Shown piece after piece: positions 1 through 7,798 of a DNA stretch of 26,749 nucleotides; position 1 is the stretch's first letter, and every line of letters starts with the position of its first letter. This stretch comes from Methanothermococcus okinawensis (GTDB lineage Archaea; AGJL01; Methanococci; Methanococcales; Methanococcaceae): positions 1-26,749 of the forward strand of contig DQVW01000044.1 in NCBI GenBank assembly GCA_015661555.1, in the 5' to 3' direction. The notes below the pieces were generated by a model, which was not told where the DNA came from, did no database searches, and worked only from the letters and a program-made list of their open reading frames with translations. Made by a program: the position numbers and the translations under genes.

Positions 1-7
1 CAAAAAT

Positions 8-316
8 TTAAAACAAGGTAACCAAACCCCCCATGCTCAACAACCTACTTGAGCCATCAAAGTCCCCGTACTCAAGAAGAATATCAACAACCCTATACCC
101 CTTGGGGCTTAAGTACCCCAATATCAGGCACGGGGGATAGAAACTGGTAACGTTGTTCTCGAAGGCAAAAAGTAATAGGGAAATTACCCCCCAGGGGTTT
201 CTTTCAATTTGAATTTTACCCTCAGTTTAACCCTCTCCGAGGGCATTCTTTACCGCCTTAACTAGGCGTAACTCCTTCCCAATTCTATATGCTTTGATAA
301 ATGTTTCCGCCTGTTG
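8..316 (-). pseudogene. Decayed protein gene of unknown family
   Basis: Read on the minus strand, one frame stays protein-like across 103 codons apart from a single TAA at 229-227. The upstream part (about 29 codons) reads like a soluble helix rich in Lys, Glu and Ala. The downstream part reads like an ordinary folded protein, with PWGVISLLLFAF and later YLSPKGYRVVDILLEYGDF, and ends at a TAA at 10-8. There is no start codon or ribosome binding site in front: a TAG lies just upstream of 316. I read this as the remnant of a gene that lost its 5' part and gained a stop. I do not recognise the family. It could also be chance, because the region is short and has C- and G-runs. It fills most of the 332 bases right of the window edge that otherwise hold no gene. 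Confidence 0.4.
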
Positions 317-332
317 CTATCTATAAAACAGT

Positions 333-2993
333 CTACTTCCAGATAATGGCAACTCCATCTACAACTCCCTCTATATCTACGGCATCTACCATTTCACCCT
401 CGCTAAATAACGCCCTCTTAATGGACTTAATATGTTCCCTACTTATTAGACCAAACTCAGTTTCAAGACCCTCTTGAAGTATCCTCTCAATAGTCTCCTC
501 CTCTGCATTTTTTATAAAGTCCATGACCTTTTTAGAATCCTTTTTAAACTGTGGACCTATCTTGGATTTGTCAGGTACAACCTCCACTATCTTCTGCTCC
601 AACTTAGGTTTACCCTGTATAACCTTTAACTCCTGGATATTCAACGTTCCCTTTATGTCCCTCACAACCTTTAGCATCCTCTCGTAATCCCTCTTATCCA
701 GGAGGTATATCTCAACCCTCCTCAAGGGGGCATTTAGAGGCATACCCCTCTGGGCCTTGTACCTCCTTATAGAGGCTATCACCTTCTTGGCCAACCCTCC
801 AACACTCTCCATCTCCTCATCTATCATATCCTCCTGGACCTTACACCAACTGGTATGGAGGTTCTCCACCTTGTAGATATCTCCCACTATCTGGGCGAAG
901 TGTGGGGCAAAGGGTGCCAGCAGTCTTAAAACATTGGTTATCACATAGTAGAGGGTGTATAGACAGTTGAACCTGTCCATCTCAGCCTCTTCCCTGTACA
1001 ACCTGTACTTAACCATCTCTATGTAGTGATCACAGAACTCATGCCACAGAAACTTCTGGATGTTGATTATGGTGTTAAATCTGTAATTCTCCAGGTCTTC
1101 AGTAACCCTCTTAATTAGTCTATTTAGTTTACTTATTATCCAGAGATCCACTGGATTGTCTAGGGTGATATCCCCCCTCTCTATAGCTCCCTTTATCTCC
1201 TCTATGGTTTTATCCTCCAGGTGCATCTTTGCAAACCTTGCCGCATTCCAGAACTTCCTAAGGAATCTATAGTTATAGTCAACGTCCTTCCAGGCAAAGG
1301 GTACGTCGTTTCCAAGGGAACTGTTGGCAGCCCACATCCTTAGGGCATCTACCCCATACCTCTCGGTGACCTCAGAGGGCTCCACTACGTTCCCCCTACT
1401 CTTACTCATCTTGTGACCATCCTCCCCAAATACCATACCGTTTATTACTACCTCCTCCCAGGGTTTCTTACCTGTAAGGGCGATGGACTTTACAATGGTG
1501 TAGAAGGCCCAGGTCCTTATAATGTCATGCCCCTGAGGTCTCAGCTGCACTGGGTAGTGCTCCCTGAAGAAATCCTCGTCCTCTAGCCATCCAGTTATTA
1601 CCATGGGGGTGATGGAGGAGTCCATCCAGGTGTCTAGAACATCCCTCTCAGGTATAAGATTTTTATTCCCACATTTACAGGTGTAGGGGCACTTCACAGT
1701 AGGATCTATTGGAAGATCCTCCTCCCTGGCAACTATTATCTCCCCACACTCTGGACAGTACCATACAGGGATAGGTGTGGCGAATATCCTCTGTCTACTT
1801 ATACACCAGTCCCAGTCCATATCCTCCATCCACTGGAGTAGTCTCTTCTTCATATACTCAGGGGTCCACCTGATCTCCTCAACTACCCTCCTGATCTCAG
1901 GCATCAACTTCCTTATATTTACAAACCACTGGTCTCCAACGATAATCTCTATAGGGGTTTTACACCTCCAACATACACCTACCTTCTGTTTTATACGCTC
2001 CTGTTTCAAAAGATAACCCTCCTTTTTAAGATCCTCTATTATCCTCCTTCTCGCCTCCTCAGTTTTCAATCCTGCATACTTCCCGCATATCTCTGTAAGT
2101 TCCCCCCTCTCATTTATAGCCTTCTTAATCTCAAGTCCATGCCTATTTACCCAGAGGACATCTGTCTTGTCTCCAAAGGTACAGACCATGACAACCCCAG
2201 TACCAAATTCCCTATCTACATCCTCATCCCCGTAAACCTTAACCTCGTAGTTGAAGAGGGGTACCCTCACAGTCTTTCCTATTACATCCCTATATCTCTC
2301 ATCCTCTGGGTGTACTACTATACCTACACAGGCAGGGAGTAGTTCAGGTCTGGTAGTTGCCACTACTAGATATTTGTCCCCCTCCTCTGTATAGGGGAAC
2401 TTGATGTAGTTGAGATAGGTCTCCCTCTCTATGTAGTTTACCTCTGCAAAGGCTATGGCAGTCTGACACCTTGGACACCAGTTGACAGGGTGCTTCCCCC
2501 TGTAGATAAGACCATCCCTGTACATCCTAACAAATGCAGTTTGAGACTTCCTTATGTAGTCAGGTTTCATGGTGATGTACTCCCTACTCCAGTCTATGGA
2601 TATACCTAGGGATTTCACCTGCTCCCTCATCTTTCTAATGTTCTCCTCTGTAAGCTTTATACAGAGTTTCCTGAACTCCTCCCTGTCTATATCAGACTTT
2701 GTGATGTTGTAGATCTCCTCAACTTTAACCTCTGTTGGAAGACCATGACAGTCCCATCCCTGTGGGAAGAGTACGTCGTAGTTGTTCATCCTTTTAAATC
2801 TTGCAATAATATCCATGTAGGTCCAGTTTAGGGCATGTCCCAGGTGCATCTTCCCTGTGGGATATGGAGGTGGGGTGTCTATAACGTAGTGGGGTTTGTT
2901 CCTATCGTTTTTAAATCTGTATATCCCCTCCTTCTCCCACTTCTTCTGTACCTCCTTTTCCATTTCTAGTGGATACTCCTTTGGCATCCCCAT
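333..2993 (-). CDS. valS: Valyl-tRNA synthetase
   Basis: This class I aminoacyl-tRNA synthetase charges tRNA-Val with valine in the cytoplasm. The HIGH motif appears as HLGH at residues 50-53 after PPPYPTGKM, and the KMSKS motif appears exactly, in DGHKMSKSRGN. Between them lies the CP1 editing domain, recognisable by TTRPELLPACVG and by GTGVVMVCTFGDKTD. Two Cys-pair zinc-ribbon segments (CWRC and CPEC/CKCG) are present. A helical anticodon-binding domain follows, with a lysine-rich C-terminus. The total is about 886 residues, normal for an archaeal ValRS. The frame is open upstream to 3074, but that hydrophobic extension is not conserved-looking and lacks a ribosome site. I chose the ATG at 2993-2991 because GAGGGAG (3004-2998) lies 4 nt upstream; the ATG at 2987 (MPKEY) is the alternative. 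The gene is divergent from the V4R gene. Confidence 0.97.
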   Translation of the reverse strand: MGMPKEYPLEMEKEVQKKWEKEGIYRFKNDRNKPHYVIDTPPPYPTGKMHLGHALNWTYMDIIARFKRMNNYDVLFPQGWDCHGLPTEVKVEEIYNITKSDIDREEFRKLCIKLTEENIRKMREQVKSLGISIDWSREYITMKPDYIRKSQTAFVRMYRDGLIYRGKHPVNWCPRCQTAIAFAEVNYIERETYLNYIKFPYTEEGDKYLVVATTRPELLPACVGIVVHPEDERYRDVIGKTVRVPLFNYEVKVYGDEDVDREFGTGVVMVCTFGDKTDVLWVNRHGLEIKKAINERGELTEICGKYAGLKTEEARRRIIEDLKKEGYLLKQERIKQKVGVCWRCKTPIEIIVGDQWFVNIRKLMPEIRRVVEEIRWTPEYMKKRLLQWMEDMDWDWCISRQRIFATPIPVWYCPECGEIIVAREEDLPIDPTVKCPYTCKCGNKNLIPERDVLDTWMDSSITPMVITGWLEDEDFFREHYPVQLRPQGHDIIRTWAFYTIVKSIALTGKKPWEEVVINGMVFGEDGHKMSKSRGNVVEPSEVTERYGVDALRMWAANSSLGNDVPFAWKDVDYNYRFLRKFWNAARFAKMHLEDKTIEEIKGAIERGDITLDNPVDLWIISKLNRLIKRVTEDLENYRFNTIINIQKFLWHEFCDHYIEMVKYRLYREEAEMDRFNCLYTLYYVITNVLRLLAPFAPHFAQIVGDIYKVENLHTSWCKVQEDMIDEEMESVGGLAKKVIASIRRYKAQRGMPLNAPLRRVEIYLLDKRDYERMLKVVRDIKGTLNIQELKVIQGKPKLEQKIVEVVPDKSKIGPQFKKDSKKVMDFIKNAEEETIERILQEGLETEFGLISREHIKSIKRALFSEGEMVDAVDIEGVVDGVAIIWK

Positions 2994-3106
2994 AGCTCTC
3001 CCTCGGATATTTTTTCTTACCAAGTAACTGTAAACTTTAAGTATTACTGGATACAGACAAATATAATAATACATTCTGTTTAAATAATATTATCTGAGGG
3101 ATGTTT

Positions 3107-3733
3107 ATGGTAGGTATCTCCAATATCTTAAAGGAGACCTTTAAGTTAAAGAAGGAGAAGGAAAAGAAAAATTTGGAAGAAGTGGATAAGGATCAACACA
3201 AAGATGGAGATACTAAATCTCACAACAGAGAGGATGTATCAGATAGCGCCCCTAGAACTGCATATAGGCGATGGTGTCTGCCCCTTAACTATGAAGACTT
3301 ATTTAATGTAAACAGACCTACCCTAGGTAGATATATGGATGTAGTGGTATTTAGGGCATTTGTATGTGCTATTATAAAATACTTGGGATTCAACTCTATC
3401 CACAAAATCTATCATGCAGGAGAGGAGTTTGGAAGAAGTTTAGGTGTTAAAACTATGGATGATCTTATTATGATTTTCAGGGAGTTGGGAATAGGTATTG
3501 TTAAGGTGGTGGAGGAATCCCCAGTGATAAAGGTTCGGATATACGAGTCTGTCTTTTGTTCAGGGTTTCCAAATATTGGCGAATGTGTATGTCACTACGA
3601 GAGAGGTATCCTTGCAGGGTGCTTTGAAAGTATACTGAATAAGAGGGTAAAGGTCGTTGAAACTAGGTGTTGTGCCTGTGGTAACGACTACTGTGAGTTT
3701 GAGGTGCATGTCCTTGGAGATTTGAATAAATAG
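3107..3733 (+). CDS. V4R (4-vinyl reductase) domain protein
   Basis: The first 50 or so residues are a charged, probably disordered Lys/Glu/Asp-rich stretch. After that comes a V4R domain of the kind found in methanogen and bacteriochlorophyll-related proteins. The C-terminal half shows the typical pattern: CSGFPNIGECVCHYERG, then GILAGCFES, then ETRCCACGNDYCEFEV. These cysteines could bind a metal or act as a redox or small-molecule sensor, which is what V4R domains are generally thought to do; the ligand is unknown here. The ATG at 3107 is preferred over the one at 3101 because GAGGG (3096-3100) abuts the first ATG but is well spaced from the second. The gene converges on the kinase-like gene and overlaps its reading frame by 46 bases. 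I cannot assign a specific function. Confidence 0.75.
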   Translation: MVGISNILKETFKLKKEKEKKNLEEVDKDQHKDGDTKSHNREDVSDSAPRTAYRRWCLPLNYEDLFNVNRPTLGRYMDVVVFRAFVCAIIKYLGFNSIHKIYHAGEEFGRSLGVKTMDDLIMIFRELGIGIVKVVEESPVIKVRIYESVFCSGFPNIGECVCHYERGILAGCFESILNKRVKVVETRCCACGNDYCEFEVHVLGDLNK

Positions 3734-4386
3734 CTATTTTTCAGGTGTTCCTTATATCTTTTTGCAAACCTTATTATATGGTTTCTCTCTGCCTCTGATA
3801 TATTTAATATTTCACAGCTCCTCCTAGCAATGTGAGATTTGCCGAAAAAGAGGGAGATTGCACTGGTGAAGTTGCGAGGTGTCCTTCCAATTTTTGCACT
3901 GCCAAAATCTATAAGGTACACCCTGGGAGGTTTTAATACTATATGTTTCCCTCCCTGTATCTCACCGTGGTCTATTCCATGGATATCTAGACGGAGGCAC
4001 TGTTTCAAAACCTCCTTTACAATATTTAAATACCCCTCTCTATCTATATCCCCACTGATGATATAGTCCTTCAAGGTAATTCCATCTATATACTCCATTA
4101 CAAGGTAATCCCTGGAGAAGGTGTACAACCTGGGACCTATGCCTAGGGCATTTACCTCTTTTAGAATACAGCCCTCCTGGTAGATGGTGTTCTTGGCATC
4201 TAATCTAGGTACCTTTATGGCAACCTCCCTATCCCTGTATATACCTTTAAATACTACTCCCCTATGTCCCTTCCCCAGTATATCTAGAAGTCTTATCCCC
4301 TCACTTTTCAATATTTCCTCCAGTCTCTCCCAGTCTACCAGTCCACCTATAACTTTATGCTCCCTGAATCTATCTAGGATGTTCAT
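3688..4386 (-). CDS. Predicted Ser/Thr protein kinase-like protein (COG2112 type)
   Basis: The protein has a small protein-kinase fold. The glycine loop is GKGHRGVV at residues 38-45, the ATP lysine is K58 in VAIKV, the hinge is MEYIDG at 97-102, and the metal-binding motif DFG is at 160-162. The catalytic loop is unusual: HGE (140-142) stands where HGD or HRD is expected, and the usual Asn is replaced by His148 in GGKHIV. This fits the archaeal RIO/Bud32-like group of predicted kinases, but activity is uncertain. Homologues probably stop near residue 218. The last 15 or so residues are read antisense to the end of the V4R gene and may come from a one-base shift in the T-run at 3737-3741. The start lies only 35 bases from the divergent recJ-like start. 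The substrate is unknown. Confidence 0.75.
   Translation of the reverse strand: MNILDRFREHKVIGGLVDWERLEEILKSEGIRLLDILGKGHRGVVFKGIYRDREVAIKVPRLDAKNTIYQEGCILKEVNALGIGPRLYTFSRDYLVMEYIDGITLKDYIISGDIDREGYLNIVKEVLKQCLRLDIHGIDHGEIQGGKHIVLKPPRVYLIDFGSAKIGRTPRNFTSAISLFFGKSHIARRSCEILNISEAERNHIIRFAKRYKEHLKNSYLFKSPRTCTSNSQ
3728..3739. other. 12-base palindrome at the V4R/kinase tail-to-tail junction
   Basis: AAATAGCTATTT is a perfect inverted repeat. It contains the TAG stop of the V4R gene (3731-3733) and, on the opposite strand, a TAG at 3736-3734 lying one base out of the kinase frame. It may mark the original shared end of both genes. Confidence 0.6.
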
Positions 4387-4408
4387 AGATTTCCCTGAGA
4401 ATAACTAT

Positions 4409-4417
4409 AAGGAGGGG
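4409..4417 (+). promoter_or_regulatory. Strong ribosome binding site of the RecJ-like gene
   Basis: AAGGAGGGG lies 4 nt before the ATG at 4422. It closely matches the complement of the archaeal 16S rRNA 3' end and fixes the start of the nuclease gene. Confidence 0.8.
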
Positions 4418-4421
4418 TATT

Positions 4422-5765
4422 ATGTTAACAGAGGTATTTAAGGATAAGAGGCTCTACGAGAAGTACAGGAAAACTGTAGAGGAGATTAAGGAGAAGATAA
4501 AAGATCACCAGGGATTGATAAGGGTAATTACCCACTACGATGCAGATGGGCTAGCTTCAGGTGCCATACTAATAAAGATGCTCTACAGACTGAACAAGAA
4601 CTTCCACCTCTCCATAGTGGAACATCTAAACGAGAAAGTTATCAACAGGATTTATAGGGAGTACAACAACCCCCTCTATATCTTCTGCGATATGGGAAGT
4701 GCCTACATAGATGTAATTGCAGAGAGGGATATGAAGGCCGTCATCCTGGATCACCATCCCCCCAAGTTGAGGTATACCAAGGTGGAGGAGGTACATCAGC
4801 TTAACCCCCATATATTCAACCTCAACGGGGCGAGGGAGATTTCAGCAAGTGGGGTCTGTTATCTTGTAGCCAGGGAGTACGGATTTTACGACCTAAGTAT
4901 ATTTGCCATTGTAGGGGCTATTGGAGATGTGCAACATGAACCCTTCCTAGGTATGAACAAATTCATAGTAAAGGAGGCCAGGGAGCATGGCTATCTAAAG
5001 GAGGTAGTAAAAGACATTATCTATAACGCCTACGACCTCCCTATCTGGCAGTCTATAATGTACTCCACGAGACCCTATATCAAGGAGTTAAGTGACGAGG
5101 AGAGTGTTATAAACTTCTTGAAGGAGTTGGGGATAGACCCCAACAAAACCTACCTGGAGGGGGAGGAGAGGGATAAGTTAGTCTCGGCACTTAAGAAGTA
5201 TGTAGATGAATCCCAGATCCTTGTGGATAGATACATTATAAAGCACAAGATAGAGGATGCCTTCTACCTCTCAGAGATCCTTAACGCCTGTGGTAAGAGA
5301 GGTATGGGTTCTGTAGGTATAGGGGTTGCCCTGGAGGATGAGGAGTGTATCAAGATAGGAAAGGAGATGTACATCAAGTACAAGAGGGATATAATAGAGC
5401 AACTGAAGAGTATAGAGCTCCATAGGTTGAACAACATAGAGTACTTCTTTGGAAAGAAGGGTACCATTGGACATATGGCCTCTCTACTTGTAAGGGATAA
5501 ACCAGTTATTGGTATCTACGAGGAGGAGGGTTACTACAAGATCTCCTCCAGGGGTAACAGGTTGTTGGTGGAGAGGGGGTTGGATCTCTCAAAGGCTATG
5601 AGTGTTGCCTCCCAGTTTGGAGGGAGTGGTGGAGGTCACAACATAGCCGCCGGTGCAAGGATACCTAAGGTATACCTCAGTGCCTTTCTACAGAGGGTGG
5701 ATGAGATTGTAGGAGAACAGTTAAAGGGGGAGAAGAAAGAGGTTGAGGAGAATCAGGTGGTTTAA
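4422..5765 (+). CDS. Archaeal RecJ-like DHH-family nuclease/phosphoesterase
   Basis: This is a DHH-family phosphoesterase of the archaeal RecJ-like group (COG0608), a single-strand nuclease family acting in DNA replication or repair or in RNA turnover. Motif I is HYDADG at residues 38-43, motif II is the Asp of CDMGS, the DHH motif is DHHPP, and GAIGD carries a further metal-binding Asp. The C-terminal DHHA1 domain shows SSRGN and the glycine-rich FGGSGGGHNIAAGA. All four metal-binding motifs are intact, so the enzyme is probably active. Archaea often carry two or three paralogues, including the GINS-associated GAN, and I cannot say which one this is. Its stop overlaps that of thpR within TTTAAA. 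Confidence 0.9.
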   Translation: MLTEVFKDKRLYEKYRKTVEEIKEKIKDHQGLIRVITHYDADGLASGAILIKMLYRLNKNFHLSIVEHLNEKVINRIYREYNNPLYIFCDMGSAYIDVIAERDMKAVILDHHPPKLRYTKVEEVHQLNPHIFNLNGAREISASGVCYLVAREYGFYDLSIFAIVGAIGDVQHEPFLGMNKFIVKEAREHGYLKEVVKDIIYNAYDLPIWQSIMYSTRPYIKELSDEESVINFLKELGIDPNKTYLEGEERDKLVSALKKYVDESQILVDRYIIKHKIEDAFYLSEILNACGKRGMGSVGIGVALEDEECIKIGKEMYIKYKRDIIEQLKSIELHRLNNIEYFFGKKGTIGHMASLLVRDKPVIGIYEEEGYYKISSRGNRLLVERGLDLSKAMSVASQFGGSGGGHNIAAGARIPKVYLSAFLQRVDEIVGEQLKGEKKEVEENQVV

Positions 5766-6283
5766 AAGTCCCATCTCTTAAGTACCTCGTATATCGGCCC
5801 ACTCCTTGTTAAGGTACTTTTCATAAGTACTATACTCTCCACATAGAGGGTTCCAATATCAACATCCCTGTATCTCTTTATCCTCTCCTTAAGAAGTCTC
5901 TTATTTTTAAGGAACTTCACCCTCCCTATAGTGATATGGGGTATGTACTCCCTCTCCCTTTTAAATTTCAACTCTTCCAGTCTCCTATCTACCTCCTCAA
6001 AGAGAGGTTCAAGATTGGAGGCTCCTACCCAGATAACCCTTATATAGTTCTCGTTGGGGAATACACCTAAACCCCCTATACGACTCTCCACAGGTTTCAG
6101 GGATAGATCCATACCTTTAATATCCTCTACAGTATCCTCCTCAATCTCACCGAGAAATTTAACTGTGATATGGAGGTTTTCCCTCTCAACTAGTTTAATA
6201 CCCTCTATCCTGAAGTTTCTCTTTAGATCCTCCAATCCTTCAACTATCTCCTCACTTAATTCAATAGCCAGGAAACACCTCAT
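5762..6283 (-). CDS. thpR: RNA 2',3'-cyclic phosphodiesterase (LigT/ThpR, 2H family)
   Basis: The protein belongs to the 2H phosphoesterases, which open 2',3'-cyclic phosphates to 2'-phosphates on RNA ends. Both signature histidine motifs are present: HITVKFL with H38 and T40, and HITIGRV with H116 and T118. The N-terminus MRCFLAIEL is typical of the family, and 173 residues is the usual length. It is the last gene of the minus-strand operon and begins 4 nt after the Trm112-like gene, whose end also supplies its weak ribosome site (AGTGA). The 3' end overlaps the convergent RecJ-like gene by 4 bases. Neighbouring nuclease and RNA-modification genes fit a role in RNA end processing, but that link is inference. 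Confidence 0.92.
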   Translation of the reverse strand: MRCFLAIELSEEIVEGLEDLKRNFRIEGIKLVERENLHITVKFLGEIEEDTVEDIKGMDLSLKPVESRIGGLGVFPNENYIRVIWVGASNLEPLFEEVDRRLEELKFKREREYIPHITIGRVKFLKNKRLLKERIKRYRDVDIGTLYVESIVLMKSTLTRSGPIYEVLKRWDF

Positions 6284-6287
6284 ACTT

Positions 6288-6446
6288 TCACTTTCTCAGT
6301 AGTATAGGTATGTCATCTACTATGGGATAGCTCTCTCCACACCTCTTACATTGAAGTTTGTACTCCATCTTCTCCTCCAGAAGTTCTAGATCCCCTCCAC
6401 AGGCTGGACACTGAAGTATCTCCAGGTATTCCCTTACCCAGGTCAT
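6288..6446 (-). CDS. Trm112-like small zinc-ribbon protein
   Basis: This short gene encodes 52 residues, starting MTWVREYLEILQCPACGG. It has two Cys pairs, CPAC and CKRC, separated by about 20 residues. It ends with the Trm112/UPF0434 signature, a Gly-Glu-x-Tyr-Pro-Ile segment followed by an Asp-Ile-Pro turn and leucines. Proteins of this family bind zinc and act as the activating partner of class I methyltransferases that modify tRNA, rRNA or release factor. In archaea one Trm112 serves several such enzymes. The ATG overlaps the purB stop as ATGA, and GGGAG lies about 8 nt upstream, so translation is probably coupled to purB. thpR follows after 4 nt. No partner methyltransferase is in the window. 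Confidence 0.88.
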   Translation of the reverse strand: MTWVREYLEILQCPACGGDLELLEEKMEYKLQCKRCGESYPIVDDIPILLRK

Positions 6447-7786
6447 TTTCTCAACTCCCTTATAACGTTATCCACTATCTCTGGGGCAAGTCCTATATAG
6501 GTGGAGTAGTTGAACAACTCCTCTAACTCCTCCTCACTGAGATACTTCATAACCTCTTCCTCCTCTCTCAGAACATCCTTTAGATGTCTACCCTCCTGAT
6601 AGGCCTTCATGGCACATCTCCTTACTATTTCATGGGCTCTCTGCCTCCCCATACCCTTCCTGGCTAGAGCCATCATTACCCTCTCAGCCATTATAAGCCC
6701 CTTTGTCAACTCCAGGTTTTTCTTCACATTCTCCTTATTCACCTTCAAATTCCTTATACCCTTTATACTCAGGTTTAGTATATGGTCTAGGAGTACACAG
6801 GATTCAGGGAGGATACACCTCTCTGCAGAGGAGTTTGTTAAGTCCCTCTCCTCCCATAGGGGTATGTTGTCAAAGCCTGCAAGGGCATTTGCCTTGATAA
6901 CCCTAGAGAGACCACAGATCTGTTCAAAGGTTATTGGATTTCTCTTATGGGGCATGGTAGAACTTCCAACCTGTTTCTCAGGGTCAAACTCCTCCTCCAA
7001 CTCCCCAATCTCTGTTCTCTGCATGTTTCTAACGGTCACCCCTATCTTATTCAGGGTCTGGGCTATAAGGGCCAGTAGGGCTAGGAACTCCCCATGCCTG
7101 TCCCTCTGGACAACCTGGTTGGAGATGAGAACTGGAGTTAACCCTAGAATCTCACCTACCCTCCTATGGACCTCCATACCCTTCTCTCCAAGTGCCGCCA
7201 TGGTACCTACAGCTCCAGTAACCTTGGAGACGCAGAGTCTCTCCCTACACTCCTTAAGTCTATCGATATGTCTCTGGATCTCAGAGGCCCAGAGGGCAAA
7301 CCTCATACCGTAGGTTGTGGGGATGGCATGCTGTCCATGGGTCCTTCCAACACATACGGTATACTTGTGCTCCTCTGCTTTCTTGAGCAATTCCTCCTTT
7401 AACTCCTCCAACTTCTTAAGGAGTATATCTACTGTCTCCTTAAATTGCAGTGACTGGGCAGTATCCACTATGTCGTTGGAGGTTACACCAAAGTGAACGT
7501 ACTCCCCAGCATCCCCCTCACATACCTCTGCAAGGGCCTTAACCATGGCCATAACGTCATGTTTTATCTCCCTCTCGATCTCCTTAACCCTCTCCAACTT
7601 CACGTACTTGATAGAGGCCTTTCTACAGATCTCCTCTGCAGCCTCCTTAGGTATGATACCAAGTTCTCCCTGGGCCTTTGCAATGGCTCCTTCTACCTTC
7701 AACATCTTCTCCAATCTACTCTCCTCATCCCAGATCCTCTTCATCTCCTCTGAACCGTATCTGTAATCTATGGGATGTACTGCCAT
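6443..7786 (-). CDS. purB: Adenylosuccinate lyase
   Basis: PurB splits SAICAR in purine synthesis and adenylosuccinate in AMP synthesis, releasing fumarate. The fumarase/aspartase-superfamily signature GSSTMPHKRNP is at residues 274-284. Other active-site segments are visible: the KHD motif at 75-77, TSNDIVDTA at 102-110 and GRTHGQHA at 147-154. The length of 447 residues is normal for the archaeal/Bacillus type. GGTGGT precedes the ATG at 7786, only 12 bases after the apgM stop, and the stop overlaps the start of the Trm112-like gene. It is the third gene of the operon TPR-apgM-purB-trm112-thpR. Confidence 0.97.
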   Translation of the reverse strand: MAVHPIDYRYGSEEMKRIWDEESRLEKMLKVEGAIAKAQGELGIIPKEAAEEICRKASIKYVKLERVKEIEREIKHDVMAMVKALAEVCEGDAGEYVHFGVTSNDIVDTAQSLQFKETVDILLKKLEELKEELLKKAEEHKYTVCVGRTHGQHAIPTTYGMRFALWASEIQRHIDRLKECRERLCVSKVTGAVGTMAALGEKGMEVHRRVGEILGLTPVLISNQVVQRDRHGEFLALLALIAQTLNKIGVTVRNMQRTEIGELEEEFDPEKQVGSSTMPHKRNPITFEQICGLSRVIKANALAGFDNIPLWEERDLTNSSAERCILPESCVLLDHILNLSIKGIRNLKVNKENVKKNLELTKGLIMAERVMMALARKGMGRQRAHEIVRRCAMKAYQEGRHLKDVLREEEEVMKYLSEEELEELFNYSTYIGLAPEIVDNVIRELRK

Positions 7787-7798
7787 AGAGCTACCACC

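Noticed and set aside
1..332. A possible tRNA or small RNA in the left intergenic region
   Set aside because: I found no cloverleaf, no CCA or T-loop sequence and no recognisable RNA; the stretch is better read as a gene remnant.
2994..3074. N-terminal extension of ValRS with a hydrophobic stretch (a possible signal or membrane anchor)
   Set aside because: The ribosome site GAGGGAG fits the ATG at 2993, and ValRS family proteins start near MPKEYPLE; the extension is upstream promoter DNA.
6609..7313. A 234-codon open frame antisense to purB
   Set aside because: purB is unambiguous by its signature motifs; the antisense frame is Ser/Leu/Pro-rich with no ribosome site.
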